Source of the DNA: a bacterium
GTDB lineage: Bacteria > Myxococcota_A > UBA9160 > UBA6930
Direction: 5' to 3'
Assembly (NCBI GenBank): GCA_024228115.1
Contig: JAAETT010000192.1
Location: forward strand, 1-38,018
Length of the DNA stretch: 38,018 nt
The notes beneath the pieces were generated by a model. It saw only the letters and a program-made list of their open reading frames with translations, was not told the DNA's origin and searched no databases. Positions 19,039-28,004 of this stretch are shown piece by piece. Numbering within the stretch: the stretch's first letter is position 1; every line of letters begins with the position of its first letter. A program made the position numbers and the translations under genes.

Positions 19039-20318
19039 TGGGCTCCTTCGACATCTCCATCTGGACCACGCTCGCCGCTGCCGGGATCGGGCTACTGATC
19101 GTCATCCTCTTCTATGCCTTCCGGCGCGGTGAGGATGCAGCCTTCCTGTCGCGACTCGGCGTAGGGGTCTTCCTCCTCAAAGCCGCGCTGGTCCCCGTCT
19201 ACTTCATGGTCCTGATGACCTGGGGAAACGGGGGCTTCGCCTACCAAGACGGAATCGGGTACCACGACGCGGCTTCGGAAATGGCCACGGAGCTGAAGTT
19301 CGGCCTGCCCCACGACAGCCATGGCTGGAAATTCCACGACCCCGGATATAACTACCTCGGCGCGGTGTTGTTCTGGCTGCTCGGGCCCAATCCGATGGCA
19401 CCGCGAATGCTGAACGCGGCGGCCACCGCGTTGACCCTCTTCTATGTCTTCCAGATCGCCATGCTGGTATGGGACGACCGAAAAACCGCCAGGCTTGCCT
19501 GCTACCTCGCCGCCTTTCTCCCCTACTCGGCGTTGGTCGCTCTCGACCAGCGGAAAGACGCAGTTGTCCAGCTCATGGCGATGTTCCTGCTGTACCACGC
19601 CTTCCGGATCCTGCGCTCGCTACCGGGCTGGGGCCGCGATCTGGGGTGGCTATTGGGCGGCCTGATCGTCATGTACTACCTGCGGAGCAGCTTCATCCTG
19701 CCTTTCGCCGCAGCGATGGCAATCTGCTTCCTTCTCGCTCACCGGTCCTTGATCGAGGGGCTTGGCTTTTCCATCGCGATCGCAGGCATCGTACTCGCAC
19801 TGCTGTTCACGGCAGATCCGGACTCGAACATCTCGATCGGCGCGAGCGTGGATCGCCTGGGAGCCAAGGTCGAGAGCAGCGCGAACCTCGCGACCAGAGG
19901 CGGCCTGGCACGATTCGCGCGAATCGAATCCATTGCTGGCCTCTACAAGCTACCGCTGGCCTCGTTATTCGTCCTGATCTTCCCGTTCCCACCCCGTTTC
20001 TGGGGACGCTGGGAAGGGATGGCGTTTTCGTGGACGAACCTACCCTACGTCTTCTTGTTGCCCGGCCTGGCGGCGGGCGTATTCGCCTGCTTCCGGGGCG
20101 GTCGCCTGCGCGAACGCCTTCCCATCCTCGTCTATCCTGCGATCTTCGTCGTGATCCTCGCGCTCACCCACTTCGACTTGCATCGCTACCGGGAGACATT
20201 CTCTCCAGCACTCTTCATCCTGATGGCGGGTGGTCTACGAGCGGGGGTCGGAGTCGTCACCCTGATCACCGTGTACGGTGGATTGCTCTTGATCGCTGCT
20301 GCCGTCTATCTGCGCTGA
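19038..20318 (+). CDS. Polytopic membrane protein, GT-C/PMT-like glycosyltransferase candidate
   Basis: A 426-aa protein with about 10-11 hydrophobic helices. Between helices 2 and 3 lies an acidic loop, GFAYQDGIGYHDAASEMA, placed like the first periplasmic loop of PMT/ArnT-type GT-C enzymes, which use a lipid-linked sugar donor. Further helices include LNAAATALTLFYVFQIAMLVW and LVALDQRKDAVVQLMAMFLLYHAF. A Wzy-type polymerase is an alternative, since no other polymerase candidate is present, but the loop pattern favours GT-C. It starts at ATG 19038, coupled to the DUF362 gene. The sugar donor and acceptor are unknown. Confidence 0.6.
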   Translation: MGSFDISIWTTLAAAGIGLLIVILFYAFRRGEDAAFLSRLGVGVFLLKAALVPVYFMVLMTWGNGGFAYQDGIGYHDAASEMATELKFGLPHDSHGWKFHDPGYNYLGAVLFWLLGPNPMAPRMLNAAATALTLFYVFQIAMLVWDDRKTARLACYLAAFLPYSALVALDQRKDAVVQLMAMFLLYHAFRILRSLPGWGRDLGWLLGGLIVMYYLRSSFILPFAAAMAICFLLAHRSLIEGLGFSIAIAGIVLALLFTADPDSNISIGASVDRLGAKVESSANLATRGGLARFARIESIAGLYKLPLASLFVLIFPFPPRFWGRWEGMAFSWTNLPYVFLLPGLAAGVFACFRGGRLRERLPILVYPAIFVVILALTHFDLHRYRETFSPALFILMAGGLRAGVGVVTLITVYGGLLLIAAAVYLR

Positions 20319-20366
20319 GGGCGTGCGGGGCAGCCATCATCGTCCATTCCGGTTGAGGCTCGTACC

Positions 20367-21608
20367 ATCCGCGACATCGTCCACCGCACGCTTCGAAACT
20401 TCGGTGCCCTGACGGGCGCCCAGGTCGCTGCGCGACTGCTCAACTTCGTCCTCCTGGCCGGCCTCGCCCGCTCTCTGGGCAGCGAAGGCGTGGGTGGTTA
20501 TGCCACCGCAGTCTCTGTGGCCCTCGCCTTCTTGCTGCTATCCGACCTCGGACTGAGCCCGCGATTGGTACGGGATGCAAGTGCAGATCCGGAACAGGCA
20601 GTGGCTCTGTTCAGGGAGTCCTTGGGGCTGAAGCTGATCCTGCTCGTTCCCGCGGCGCTGGCCATCATCGCCGGCGGGCTGTGGCTTCCGTATCCGGCTG
20701 AGCTGCGACAGCTGGTCGTGCTGATGGGTCTGGCCGCCATTCTCCAATCCTTCGGCCAACTGAACGAGGCTCTGCTGCGATCCCGCGAAACGATGCACTG
20801 GGAGGCGCTCGGCGCGTTGCTGCAATCGCTGCTGACTACGCTCCTGGCGCTCGTAGCGATCGGTCTGGGCTTCTCGCTTTTTTGGGTCGGCGTCGCGCGC
20901 ATCCTCGGTGCGGCAGCAAACCTGGCACTCAGCTCTTTCGTCGTCCGCCGCGACCTGCGCCCGCGGATGCCTGCGGACGCGTTGCCCACCCTCCGCTCGG
21001 CTCTGCCCTACATGGCCACCGCCAGCATGAACCTGGCCTACGGGCAGATCGATGTAGCGCTGCTCTCTCTCGTGGCGACACAAAATCAGGTAGGCGAGTA
21101 CGCGATGATCTCCCGCATCGTCCTGGTGGCCGGTACCTTTGCCTCGACGGGTGCTGCTTCCTTTCTCCCCGCCCTGGCGCGCAGCTTCACGACGGCAGCC
21201 GCGAACTTCCGCAGGATGGCCGGGACCGCCGTGGGTGTAGCAGCCGGCCTCGGGGCTTTCGGATCGGCTGCACTCGCGTTCCTGGGCCCTTGGTTGCTGG
21301 TTGTGGCCTACGGCGAGGGGTTCGCCACTCTCGAGCCACTCTTCCTGGCGGCTACGGCCTACGTCTTGTTCCGCTTCCTGTCGGCCGCCCTGGGGTTGGT
21401 CCTGACCGCATCGGGGCGCCAATCCGCCCGCGCCAGATCGATCTTCATAGGCCTGATCGCAACCCTGGTGCTGGTACTCGGTTGCGTCCCGATCTGGGGA
21501 GTGGCAGGCGCAGTCGGCGCGTTGGTCGGCAGCGAGATGATCCTGGTCGCTTGCCTTGTCGCCAGCACCGTCCCGCTCCTACGAGAACTCCCAGACCCGA
21601 TGCGCTGA
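20367..21608 (+). CDS. Wzx-like flippase (MOP superfamily) lacking a canonical start codon
   Basis: A polytopic oligosaccharide flippase. The coding homology begins well upstream of the first standard start, GTG 20490: residues VHRTLRNFGALTGAQVAARL and LGSEGVGGYATA align with the N-terminus of the paralogue at 31500-32963. Between the upstream stop (20316-20318) and 20490 this frame has no ATG, GTG or TTG. ATC at 20367, with GAGG 8 bases upstream, and ATT at 20346 are the best initiators. With ATC the protein is 413 aa. It ends after PLLRELPDPMR, about 65 residues earlier than the paralogue, so it probably has about 12 rather than 14 helices. It converges with the bidomain oxidoreductase 10 bases away. 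Confidence 0.75.
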   Translation: MRDIVHRTLRNFGALTGAQVAARLLNFVLLAGLARSLGSEGVGGYATAVSVALAFLLLSDLGLSPRLVRDASADPEQAVALFRESLGLKLILLVPAALAIIAGGLWLPYPAELRQLVVLMGLAAILQSFGQLNEALLRSRETMHWEALGALLQSLLTTLLALVAIGLGFSLFWVGVARILGAAANLALSSFVVRRDLRPRMPADALPTLRSALPYMATASMNLAYGQIDVALLSLVATQNQVGEYAMISRIVLVAGTFASTGAASFLPALARSFTTAAANFRRMAGTAVGVAAGLGAFGSAALAFLGPWLLVVAYGEGFATLEPLFLAATAYVLFRFLSAALGLVLTASGRQSARARSIFIGLIATLVLVLGCVPIWGVAGAVGALVGSEMILVACLVASTVPLLRELPDPMR

Positions 21609-21618
21609 GGGAAGGAAA

Positions 21619-23805
21619 TCAGTCGGACGAAGCAGTCGGGCCTGTGTCCGGCCCGGCACTCTCCAGGATCGAGTCCAGCGTGACCGCCTCGCCCGTGCGA
21701 ATCGACTCCTGAATCGCAAAGGTACAGGCAGAAACGCCTGCAATCTCCGCGGAAGAGAAAGGAGCAGGCTTGCCTGCCCGCAGCGCGGCCACCACTTCTC
21801 GAATCGCGGTTTCTTGACCCTTGTCCTGGTTCAGGGTCCGGTAGCGCTTCCGGCCGCTGATCTCAGTGGTGCGATAGTTCTCGCAACGTGCAGTGCGATC
21901 ATCGCCCGAAACCTCGAAGCGCTCCTTCGGAAGGTCGGCGGAAGCATGGGCCAGGTACTCGATGACTGCGGTGGAGCCATCGGGAAACGAAAGCAGGATC
22001 GTCGTCGAATCGTCCTGATCCGGCTGCCTTCCAAGGGCTCGGGCGTACACACTTGTCGGAAGATCTCCGACCAGGAAGACACACAGATCCACGAAGTGAC
22101 AGACTTCTCCGATGATCCGCCCTCCGCCTTCGGCCCGATCTACGATCCAGGTTCCAACCGGTGTAGGGCCAGCCGCAACCATGTAGCGAATTGCAAGGGG
22201 CCCACTTCGGCCCTCGAACGCTGAGCGGATCTGACGCGCATGCGAGGAAAATCGCCGGTTGTAGCCAAGAACCAGGAATCCATCCGTCTCGTCGTTCGCA
22301 ACCACCAGATCGCACACATCACTCGGAGAGAGCCCTGCCGGTTTTTCGAGCCACACGGCCTTGCCCGCCCTGAGCGCACGTGCACCCAGATCGGCGTGGG
22401 AATCGTGTCGGGTCGCGATCACGACGAGATCCGTATCCGAATCTTCGAGCACTGCATCCACATCCGTGCCACAGGCCTCGAAATCGAATTTCTCGGCGGT
22501 TCGCCTCGCCGAGGGCCCGGTCGCGGCCACGATCTGCACGCGCTGCAAGCCAGAGGTCGAACTCAGCGCCGGGAGCAACACACCGCGCGCATAGGCCCCT
22601 GCTCCGAGCATGGATATGCCCAGGGAATCGCGACTCGTGGCCCTGGCTGTCGACGAGAGGCGCAGCGTTCGCTGCCGCTCGGAGGGCGCGTCGTAGCGGA
22701 ACACCACGGCCAATCCCCGCCTCTCCCCGGACGCCAGTTCCTCGTAGGCATTCGCCGCTTCCGAGAACGGCACCTGCTCGGTATTCAGCATCCCGGGATC
22801 GATCGCTCCACTGGCTGCCAGGGCGAGAAAGGACTGAAGATTCCGGTTCTCGGTCCAACGCACGTAGGGCAACGGATAGTCGAGGCCCACCTCTTCGTAG
22901 CTGCGGTCATAGCGACCTGGCCCGTAAGAAGTACTCATGCGCAGCTCGAGCTCCTTGTCATACGCCGTTCGGCGCTCGAGGTCGAGAGGCATCATGCCGA
23001 CGACGACCACGCGCCCCTTGTGTCGACATAGCTCCGAAGCCATATGCAGCGGGGCCGCGGTCGCGGCACCTGCCGTCACCATCGCAAAGTCGACTCCGTA
23101 CCCGAAGGTCTCCGCATCCTTCCAGGTCGCCGGCAAGTCCCCGACCCGGTACACCCATTCCGCCCCCTGTTGTCTGGTCTCCTCGATCCGAACCGGATCA
23201 AGATCCAGACCCAGCACCCGGCAGCCGTTCGCGCGCAGCAGCTGCGTGCAGATCTGTCCGATCAGCCCGAGCCCCACCACTGCGACGATTTCGCCGAGGG
23301 CCGGCTGAGCCACGCGAACACCCTGCATCGCGATTGCACCGAGGGTCGCAAAGGCCGCCTTCTCGAGCGGCACTTCGTCGGGCACCCGCGCAAGCAGGTT
23401 CTCGGGAACCACGATCCACTCGGCGTGGTTTGCATATCCGGCGCCCGCGCAAGCCACGCGATCACCAATCTCGAAATCGCTCACTCCGGGCCCGACCGCT
23501 TCGACGACGCCGGCGGTCGAGTAACCCAAAGGCTGAGGGGCGTCCAAGCGGGTCGTCACGGTGCGATAGGTCGCCTGAGGTCCTTCGTGCTGAATCTTGC
23601 GCACGACCTGCTTCACGAGGTCCGGGCGGGAGCGAGCCTTCTGAAGCAGGGATTTCCGGGCGAAATCCATCATCAACTTTTCCGTACCCGGCGACATGAC
23701 CGAGAACGCGTTCCGGATCCGCACTTGGCCGGAGCGAACCGTGGGCTCGGGCACCTCTACGAGTTCGAGCTCCCCGGATCGCGCACTCTGGAGAATCTGC
23801 TTCAT
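21619..23805 (-). CDS. Bidomain oxidoreductase: zinc-type alcohol dehydrogenase plus Gfo/Idh/MocA domain
   Basis: A 728-aa fusion. Residues 1 to about 350 are a medium-chain dehydrogenase (MKQILQSARSGELELVEVPEP at the N-terminus, GYSTAGVVEAVG, then a nucleotide fold VVGLGLIGQICTQLLRANGC). Residues about 385-728 are a Gfo/Idh/MocA enzyme with GISMLGAGAYARGVLLPAL and the EKPAGLS motif. Zinc ligands of classical alcohol dehydrogenases are not obvious. This two-domain family recurs in polysaccharide clusters beside heparinase-like and glycosyltransferase genes, but its substrate is not known. The ATG 23803-23805 is chosen because the family starts MKQ(I/L); the frame stays open upstream without homology. 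Confidence 0.85.
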   Translation of the reverse strand: MKQILQSARSGELELVEVPEPTVRSGQVRIRNAFSVMSPGTEKLMMDFARKSLLQKARSRPDLVKQVVRKIQHEGPQATYRTVTTRLDAPQPLGYSTAGVVEAVGPGVSDFEIGDRVACAGAGYANHAEWIVVPENLLARVPDEVPLEKAAFATLGAIAMQGVRVAQPALGEIVAVVGLGLIGQICTQLLRANGCRVLGLDLDPVRIEETRQQGAEWVYRVGDLPATWKDAETFGYGVDFAMVTAGAATAAPLHMASELCRHKGRVVVVGMMPLDLERRTAYDKELELRMSTSYGPGRYDRSYEEVGLDYPLPYVRWTENRNLQSFLALAASGAIDPGMLNTEQVPFSEAANAYEELASGERRGLAVVFRYDAPSERQRTLRLSSTARATSRDSLGISMLGAGAYARGVLLPALSSTSGLQRVQIVAATGPSARRTAEKFDFEACGTDVDAVLEDSDTDLVVIATRHDSHADLGARALRAGKAVWLEKPAGLSPSDVCDLVVANDETDGFLVLGYNRRFSSHARQIRSAFEGRSGPLAIRYMVAAGPTPVGTWIVDRAEGGGRIIGEVCHFVDLCVFLVGDLPTSVYARALGRQPDQDDSTTILLSFPDGSTAVIEYLAHASADLPKERFEVSGDDRTARCENYRTTEISGRKRYRTLNQDKGQETAIREVVAALRAGKPAPFSSAEIAGVSACTFAIQESIRTGEAVTLDSILESAGPDTGPTASSD

Positions 23806-24039
23806 GGGATGACGGTCTCGCTGGCTGTTTTCTAGAAAGTGATGCCCCGCGGGGCGGCGGACGCTAGCAGACGGCTGGACGTCGAGCGACCAGCCGCTCC
23901 GGCGTATCGAGCCACTCCAGCCAGTGCTTGAACCCTTTGGGGTCTGGGGGGTTCTGACGATGGTTCGGGCTGCCACGCCGATTCCCTGGAGGAGCTTCGC
24001 TAGCCTGCCGAGTTCCCCCGCCATCACCTCGAGGATTCC
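23806..24039. promoter_or_regulatory. Divergent promoter region with two palindromes
   Basis: This 234-base stretch lies between divergent genes and has no convincing gene. It contains a perfect 12-bp palindrome, GCCCCGCGGGGC (23844-23855). It also contains a 7-bp inverted repeat, CGGCTGG (23872-23878) and CCAGCCG (23890-23896), with an 11-base spacer. Both are closer to the oxidoreductase start. They could be operators or hairpins in the oxidoreductase leader; no clear -35/-10 pair was recognised. Confidence 0.4.
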
Positions 24040-25197
24040 TTGCAACCGACGCTTGTCATCTTCATCGACGGCCTTCCTTTCGACCAGCTCGAGCACATGC
24101 CGTTTGCACGGACCTTTCCGGGGCGTGCCCGATTGATCCCCGGGCTTGGCTACAGCGTCAACTGCCAAACGGCGTTGTTCACAGGGAAGACTCCCGACGA
24201 GCTGGGCTTCTGGTGCGAATGGAGCGTCTCTCCGGAAACCTCACCTTTTTGGCTATGGCGCCACCTGTTTCGCCTCCTCTCCCCTCTCGAGTGGTTCTAC
24301 CCCGCGAAACGCGTATTCCACAAGATCATCGACAAGTTGGCGCCGGTCTCGTACACGAAGAACATCCCGATCCCCTACCTCGCGACATTCGATGAAACGG
24401 GGCATTCGGTATTCGATCCGCCTTTCGACCAGCCTTCGCTCCTCGACCATCCGCAGCTGACCAAGTTCATCCACCACGATTTCACACCCGGCCCAGACCG
24501 GGATGCTCGGATCGCAGCGGCCGCCCGGGCTTTTCTCGACGAGCACGATCAACCCGGCTCCGTCCTGCTCACGTTGGTCGGAATCGACTCGTGTTCCCAC
24601 TGGGAGGGGGTCGGATCGGACCCCTACCAGAAGGAACTCGCCGAGAATGATGGGTACATCCGAGAACTCTCCGAGCGCTTTCTCGCCAAAGAGAAGGACG
24701 GGCTCGTGCTCGTCGTATCGGATCATGGGATGACCAACATCGAAACGACCGTCTCGATCGATCTCGAGGGACAGTTCGGCTCCCCTGCCCTGGATCGCTA
24801 CAGCTACTTCAGTGAGGCAACCTTGTTGCGGGTCTGGATCCATGACCAGGAACTGCGGGGTCCCATGGCCGCCTACCTCGATTCCCAGGAGGGAATCGAA
24901 CGACTCACCGAAGCGGGACGAGACGAATTCGGGCTCACGAACGAATCGTTCGGCGACCTGATCTACCATACACCCGAAACGATTCAGATCGTGCCGAGCT
25001 TCTGGGGACCCAAGCCCTCCCGTGGCATGCATGGGCACCATCCCCGATACCGCGGCCAGCACGGGATCTGTTTGAGTTCCGACTCGGAGCTATTCGGGGA
25101 TGATGCTCGCGCTCGGGATTTCTACCGGGTCCTGGCCGCGCGTTTCGAGAGCGATAGTGTGGCCGCAGCTTCTTCCCGAAACGAAATGCTCCCGTGA
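24040..25197 (+). CDS. Alkaline phosphatase superfamily (phosphodiesterase-like) protein
   Basis: A 385-aa metal-dependent hydrolase. The metal and nucleophile set of the superfamily is visible: Asp10 in FIDGLP, Thr44 (NCQTALFTGK) as probable nucleophile, Asp183 and His187 (GIDSCSHWEG), Asp228-His229 (SDHGM) and a late histidine group GMHGHHP (331-334). This matches the nucleotide pyrophosphatase/phosphodiesterase branch. No signal peptide is seen, so it is probably cytoplasmic. The start is TTG 24040 with GAGG 5 bases before it. The substrate is unknown; a lipid- or nucleotide-linked sugar phosphate is plausible from the context. Its stop overlaps the next start by 4 bases. Confidence 0.8.
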   Translation: MQPTLVIFIDGLPFDQLEHMPFARTFPGRARLIPGLGYSVNCQTALFTGKTPDELGFWCEWSVSPETSPFWLWRHLFRLLSPLEWFYPAKRVFHKIIDKLAPVSYTKNIPIPYLATFDETGHSVFDPPFDQPSLLDHPQLTKFIHHDFTPGPDRDARIAAAARAFLDEHDQPGSVLLTLVGIDSCSHWEGVGSDPYQKELAENDGYIRELSERFLAKEKDGLVLVVSDHGMTNIETTVSIDLEGQFGSPALDRYSYFSEATLLRVWIHDQELRGPMAAYLDSQEGIERLTEAGRDEFGLTNESFGDLIYHTPETIQIVPSFWGPKPSRGMHGHHPRYRGQHGICLSSDSELFGDDARARDFYRVLAARFESDSVAAASSRNEMLP

Positions 25198-28004
25198 TTC
25201 GCCGCCGGACCATATTCGCCATCTCGAGTGCCAGTACTTCTATCCTCGCCCTGCTGGGCTGCGCAACCATCGCGCTCGCAGCCAGTGATCCGATCATCCT
25301 GGTGAGTCCCGAGATCGACCACCACGACAGGATCGAAGCCATCGCGACGCGACTGATCCCAAGACCAGGGGTATTCCGCGTGGATCTCGAGCGAAGTGGT
25401 GGCCAGGGAAGCCGCGACTGGTACCCGGCCTTCGGTGCACCCCGCACGGTTCCGCTCGGAGCCGGCCTGGTCGTGCTGGAGAACGCCCCAGCAAGCGCGT
25501 TGGCACGCTTGAAGGACCCGACGGGCCGCCCTTTCGATGAGGCATTGGTGGGCTGGGTCGAGAGCGGGCATCGTCTCCTGATCGTCGGTGGAAGCCCGAG
25601 CCTGGAGAGCTATGCCGGGACGCGCCTCGAGGCTCTGATGGGTTTCTCCCCGGCCGCGGAGCCGGGCGGCTTCCGAAAGCGCAACCGTTCGAAGATCCGC
25701 GGCCCGGATTTCGGCCGCGGCCACGTCGACCGACTCCACGAAGGCGTCGTAACCTCGGCGCGGGTTCGCCTGTGGGCGGGCAACCGCCCCTTCGTGTTGG
25801 AGAACCGGATCGGCGCAGGTACGGTGACCGTCGTGCTGTCGGGTGCTCAGGGCCAGCTCCGAGCGGACGGCCCTGAAGATCCGGAAGAGTGGTTCGCGTC
25901 GGAAACCTGGGCAGATTTCCTGCGGGCAGAAGTCGAGTTGGCGAGCAAGAAACCCCTCTCGCTCGGGCCGGAACCCAGCGCAGCACCTGCGGTTCCGGCG
26001 CCGACACGCGACTCTTTCGATATCCGCTATTTCGCGATCGGATCCCACCCCTATCCATTCGCACTTGCACCGGGCGAAGCATGGGATCGCGCGGCGGAGC
26101 TTCGCAACCTCGGCTTTACGAGTGTCATCTTGAAGGCACACCCACGCCGACCGAGAGACGACCTGCAGGCCTTGGGCGAGATCGCTCGAGCCGGTCTGCA
26201 GATCGTCTACTACCACTCCCTTGTGAGAAAGTCCGGAAAGGAACGCTTCGAGGACCTGGGCACACCTCCCCGCGGCCTTGGCTTCAATGGCGAAGACATG
26301 GGTTGGGACATCCACGACACCCGTTTCAGGAAGGGCTTGGCGCGGTTACTCGACGACCGGCCTGGGGTGACAGGCCTACCTCTGCGTGCCGTCCAAGTAG
26401 TCGAAGAATTCCAGGACGGCGGAATGACCAGCCCCTCTCTACAAGATGTCGTAAGGGCCCATGGACTCCGAGGCGACGAGAAGCCCGGAGACCCCAGGTG
26501 GATCGAACTCCAAGCCCTACGCGCCGATGCGACCCGGGAGACCTTCGATGGCTTCCGAGCGATAGCCCGCCACCTTTTCCCGGGGCTTCCGCAATCGACC
26601 TACTGGCCCGCGTCCTACTGGTACCGACCCGATGACTACACCTACCGCCTCTCGGCCCTGGCCGGTGCCGTCGATGAAATATTCGCTCCAGGCTACGGCT
26701 ACGCATACGAAAGACGCGGGGGAGGCCCTGCCTCCGTCCGGCGTTCGGCATCCGAGGCCTGGTCCGCACTCCAATATTCTCCGGCCGGACAGCGGTACTT
26801 GGCGATCTACGCGCTGGGCCGTCCTTTGAAGCGCAATGGCCCGCAACCCGACGCCTTCGTGTGGAAGGAAACCGCTTGGACAGCGCTGGCTCACGGTGCA
26901 AACGGCCTTGCCTACTGGGCCCTGCCCACAGGTCCGGCACTCGCCTCCTTGGGACCGCTTCATGAAGAGATCGGGAGACTGGGACCATGGCTCGCCGCGC
27001 TGCCCCGCACACCGGCTCCAGTTGCCTTGCTCGAATCGTGGACCAGCCGTAGCGAGGCGCTACCCGAACGGACCAAAGAGCTTTCGACCTGCCTTCGGCA
27101 CACCCACGAGGCTCTCGAGCTGGGCTTCGAGGACGTAGACCACGCCTTCGAGGAGAGGCTCGCGGTCTTGCCGGCCTCCACTCGTGCACTGGTGTTGATC
27201 AAGTCACCCTCTCTGGCGGAGGAGGCGATTCCCCACTTGCGCCGGTTCGTCGCGAGAGGAGGCCATTTGTTCGTCGATGGACAGTCGGCCAAGCGGACCC
27301 AGCCGGGCCGCCGCCCCCTCGATCTGGCGGCCGCGCTTGGGCACCCCTCCCAGATCCACTCCGTACCGACCCTGGGCAGCTGCCAAGGGCTACGGATCAG
27401 CTTGGCGGCAGCCAGCAAGAACTGGCAGCTGGCCCTGACCCGAGCCGGCCTTCGAGCCCGGGCCGACACCGCGGCTCCAGACACCGAGGCGACCCTTCGC
27501 GGCGGGCCCGAACTCTGGATCGTGTTCGGGCTCAACCACGGGGCACAGCCCCAGAAAGTGCGGGCCCGCCTCTCATTCGCATCGAACGATTACGAATGGA
27601 CGGAGCTGCGCAGCGGCGCGTCGACTCCACCCCAAGGATCCCATGCTCTCACCTCGACTCACGACGTCGCCCCGGGTGAAGCAGTTGTATGGATGGCAGC
27701 ACGCCGCCCTGCGGTTGCGATGAACACAGACGTCGTACCAGCCGCAAGTGGCTCCCGTCTCCAGATCGACGTCCGAGATGCCGAGGGAGAGCCCGTGGCC
27801 GAAGGTTATCCGATTCACGTCGAGATCGGCGGGGACGTCTGTGCGCGCCCGCGGACCGTCCACACCACGCTCGAGGGAGGCAATACGGAAATCCCCCTCT
27901 TCTGCGAGAATGCCGAAGTCGTGAATGGACCGATACCCTGGATCGTCCGCGATCCGCTATCCGGCCTCCAGGCCACGTCACTGAACGGACCGGAGAGACC
28001 TTGA
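25194..28004 (+). CDS. Exported multidomain protein, GH42-like glycoside hydrolase candidate
   Basis: A 936-aa protein with a basic N-terminus and hydrophobic segment. Cleavage is possible after ALA (residue 29), or at a loose lipobox LLGC (Cys23). Residues about 33-250 look like an amidotransferase-type alpha/beta domain (LLIVGGSPSLESY, then TVTVVLSGAQGQL). About 275-600 could be a TIM barrel with YFAIGSHPYPF, ILKAHPR, VVEEFQDGG (Glu404/405) and FVWKETAWTALAHGANGLAYWALP (Glu559). About 650-720 (LVLIKSPSLAEEAIPHLRRF) resembles a beta-galactosidase trimerisation domain, followed by beta-sandwich regions. The order recalls GH42 enzymes, but the similarity is weak. The GTG start overlaps the previous stop (GTGA). 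Confidence 0.6.
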   Translation: MIRRRTIFAISSASTSILALLGCATIALAASDPIILVSPEIDHHDRIEAIATRLIPRPGVFRVDLERSGGQGSRDWYPAFGAPRTVPLGAGLVVLENAPASALARLKDPTGRPFDEALVGWVESGHRLLIVGGSPSLESYAGTRLEALMGFSPAAEPGGFRKRNRSKIRGPDFGRGHVDRLHEGVVTSARVRLWAGNRPFVLENRIGAGTVTVVLSGAQGQLRADGPEDPEEWFASETWADFLRAEVELASKKPLSLGPEPSAAPAVPAPTRDSFDIRYFAIGSHPYPFALAPGEAWDRAAELRNLGFTSVILKAHPRRPRDDLQALGEIARAGLQIVYYHSLVRKSGKERFEDLGTPPRGLGFNGEDMGWDIHDTRFRKGLARLLDDRPGVTGLPLRAVQVVEEFQDGGMTSPSLQDVVRAHGLRGDEKPGDPRWIELQALRADATRETFDGFRAIARHLFPGLPQSTYWPASYWYRPDDYTYRLSALAGAVDEIFAPGYGYAYERRGGGPASVRRSASEAWSALQYSPAGQRYLAIYALGRPLKRNGPQPDAFVWKETAWTALAHGANGLAYWALPTGPALASLGPLHEEIGRLGPWLAALPRTPAPVALLESWTSRSEALPERTKELSTCLRHTHEALELGFEDVDHAFEERLAVLPASTRALVLIKSPSLAEEAIPHLRRFVARGGHLFVDGQSAKRTQPGRRPLDLAAALGHPSQIHSVPTLGSCQGLRISLAAASKNWQLALTRAGLRARADTAAPDTEATLRGGPELWIVFGLNHGAQPQKVRARLSFASNDYEWTELRSGASTPPQGSHALTSTHDVAPGEAVVWMAARRPAVAMNTDVVPAASGSRLQIDVRDAEGEPVAEGYPIHVEIGGDVCARPRTVHTTLEGGNTEIPLFCENAEVVNGPIPWIVRDPLSGLQATSLNGPERP

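Noticed and set aside
20490-20492. GTG 20490 as the start of the first flippase
   Set aside because: It would remove the first helix and about 40 residues that align with the paralogue; the homology clearly extends upstream.
23806-24168. Upstream extension of the bidomain oxidoreductase (121 more residues)
   Set aside because: The family begins at the MKQ start (23805). The extension overlaps the divergent promoter and the start of the phosphatase-superfamily gene.
25122-26315. Minus-strand open frame opposite the exported protein (397 residues)
   Set aside because: It shows no ribosome site or domain, and the opposite strand has a signal peptide, coupled starts and domain-like structure.
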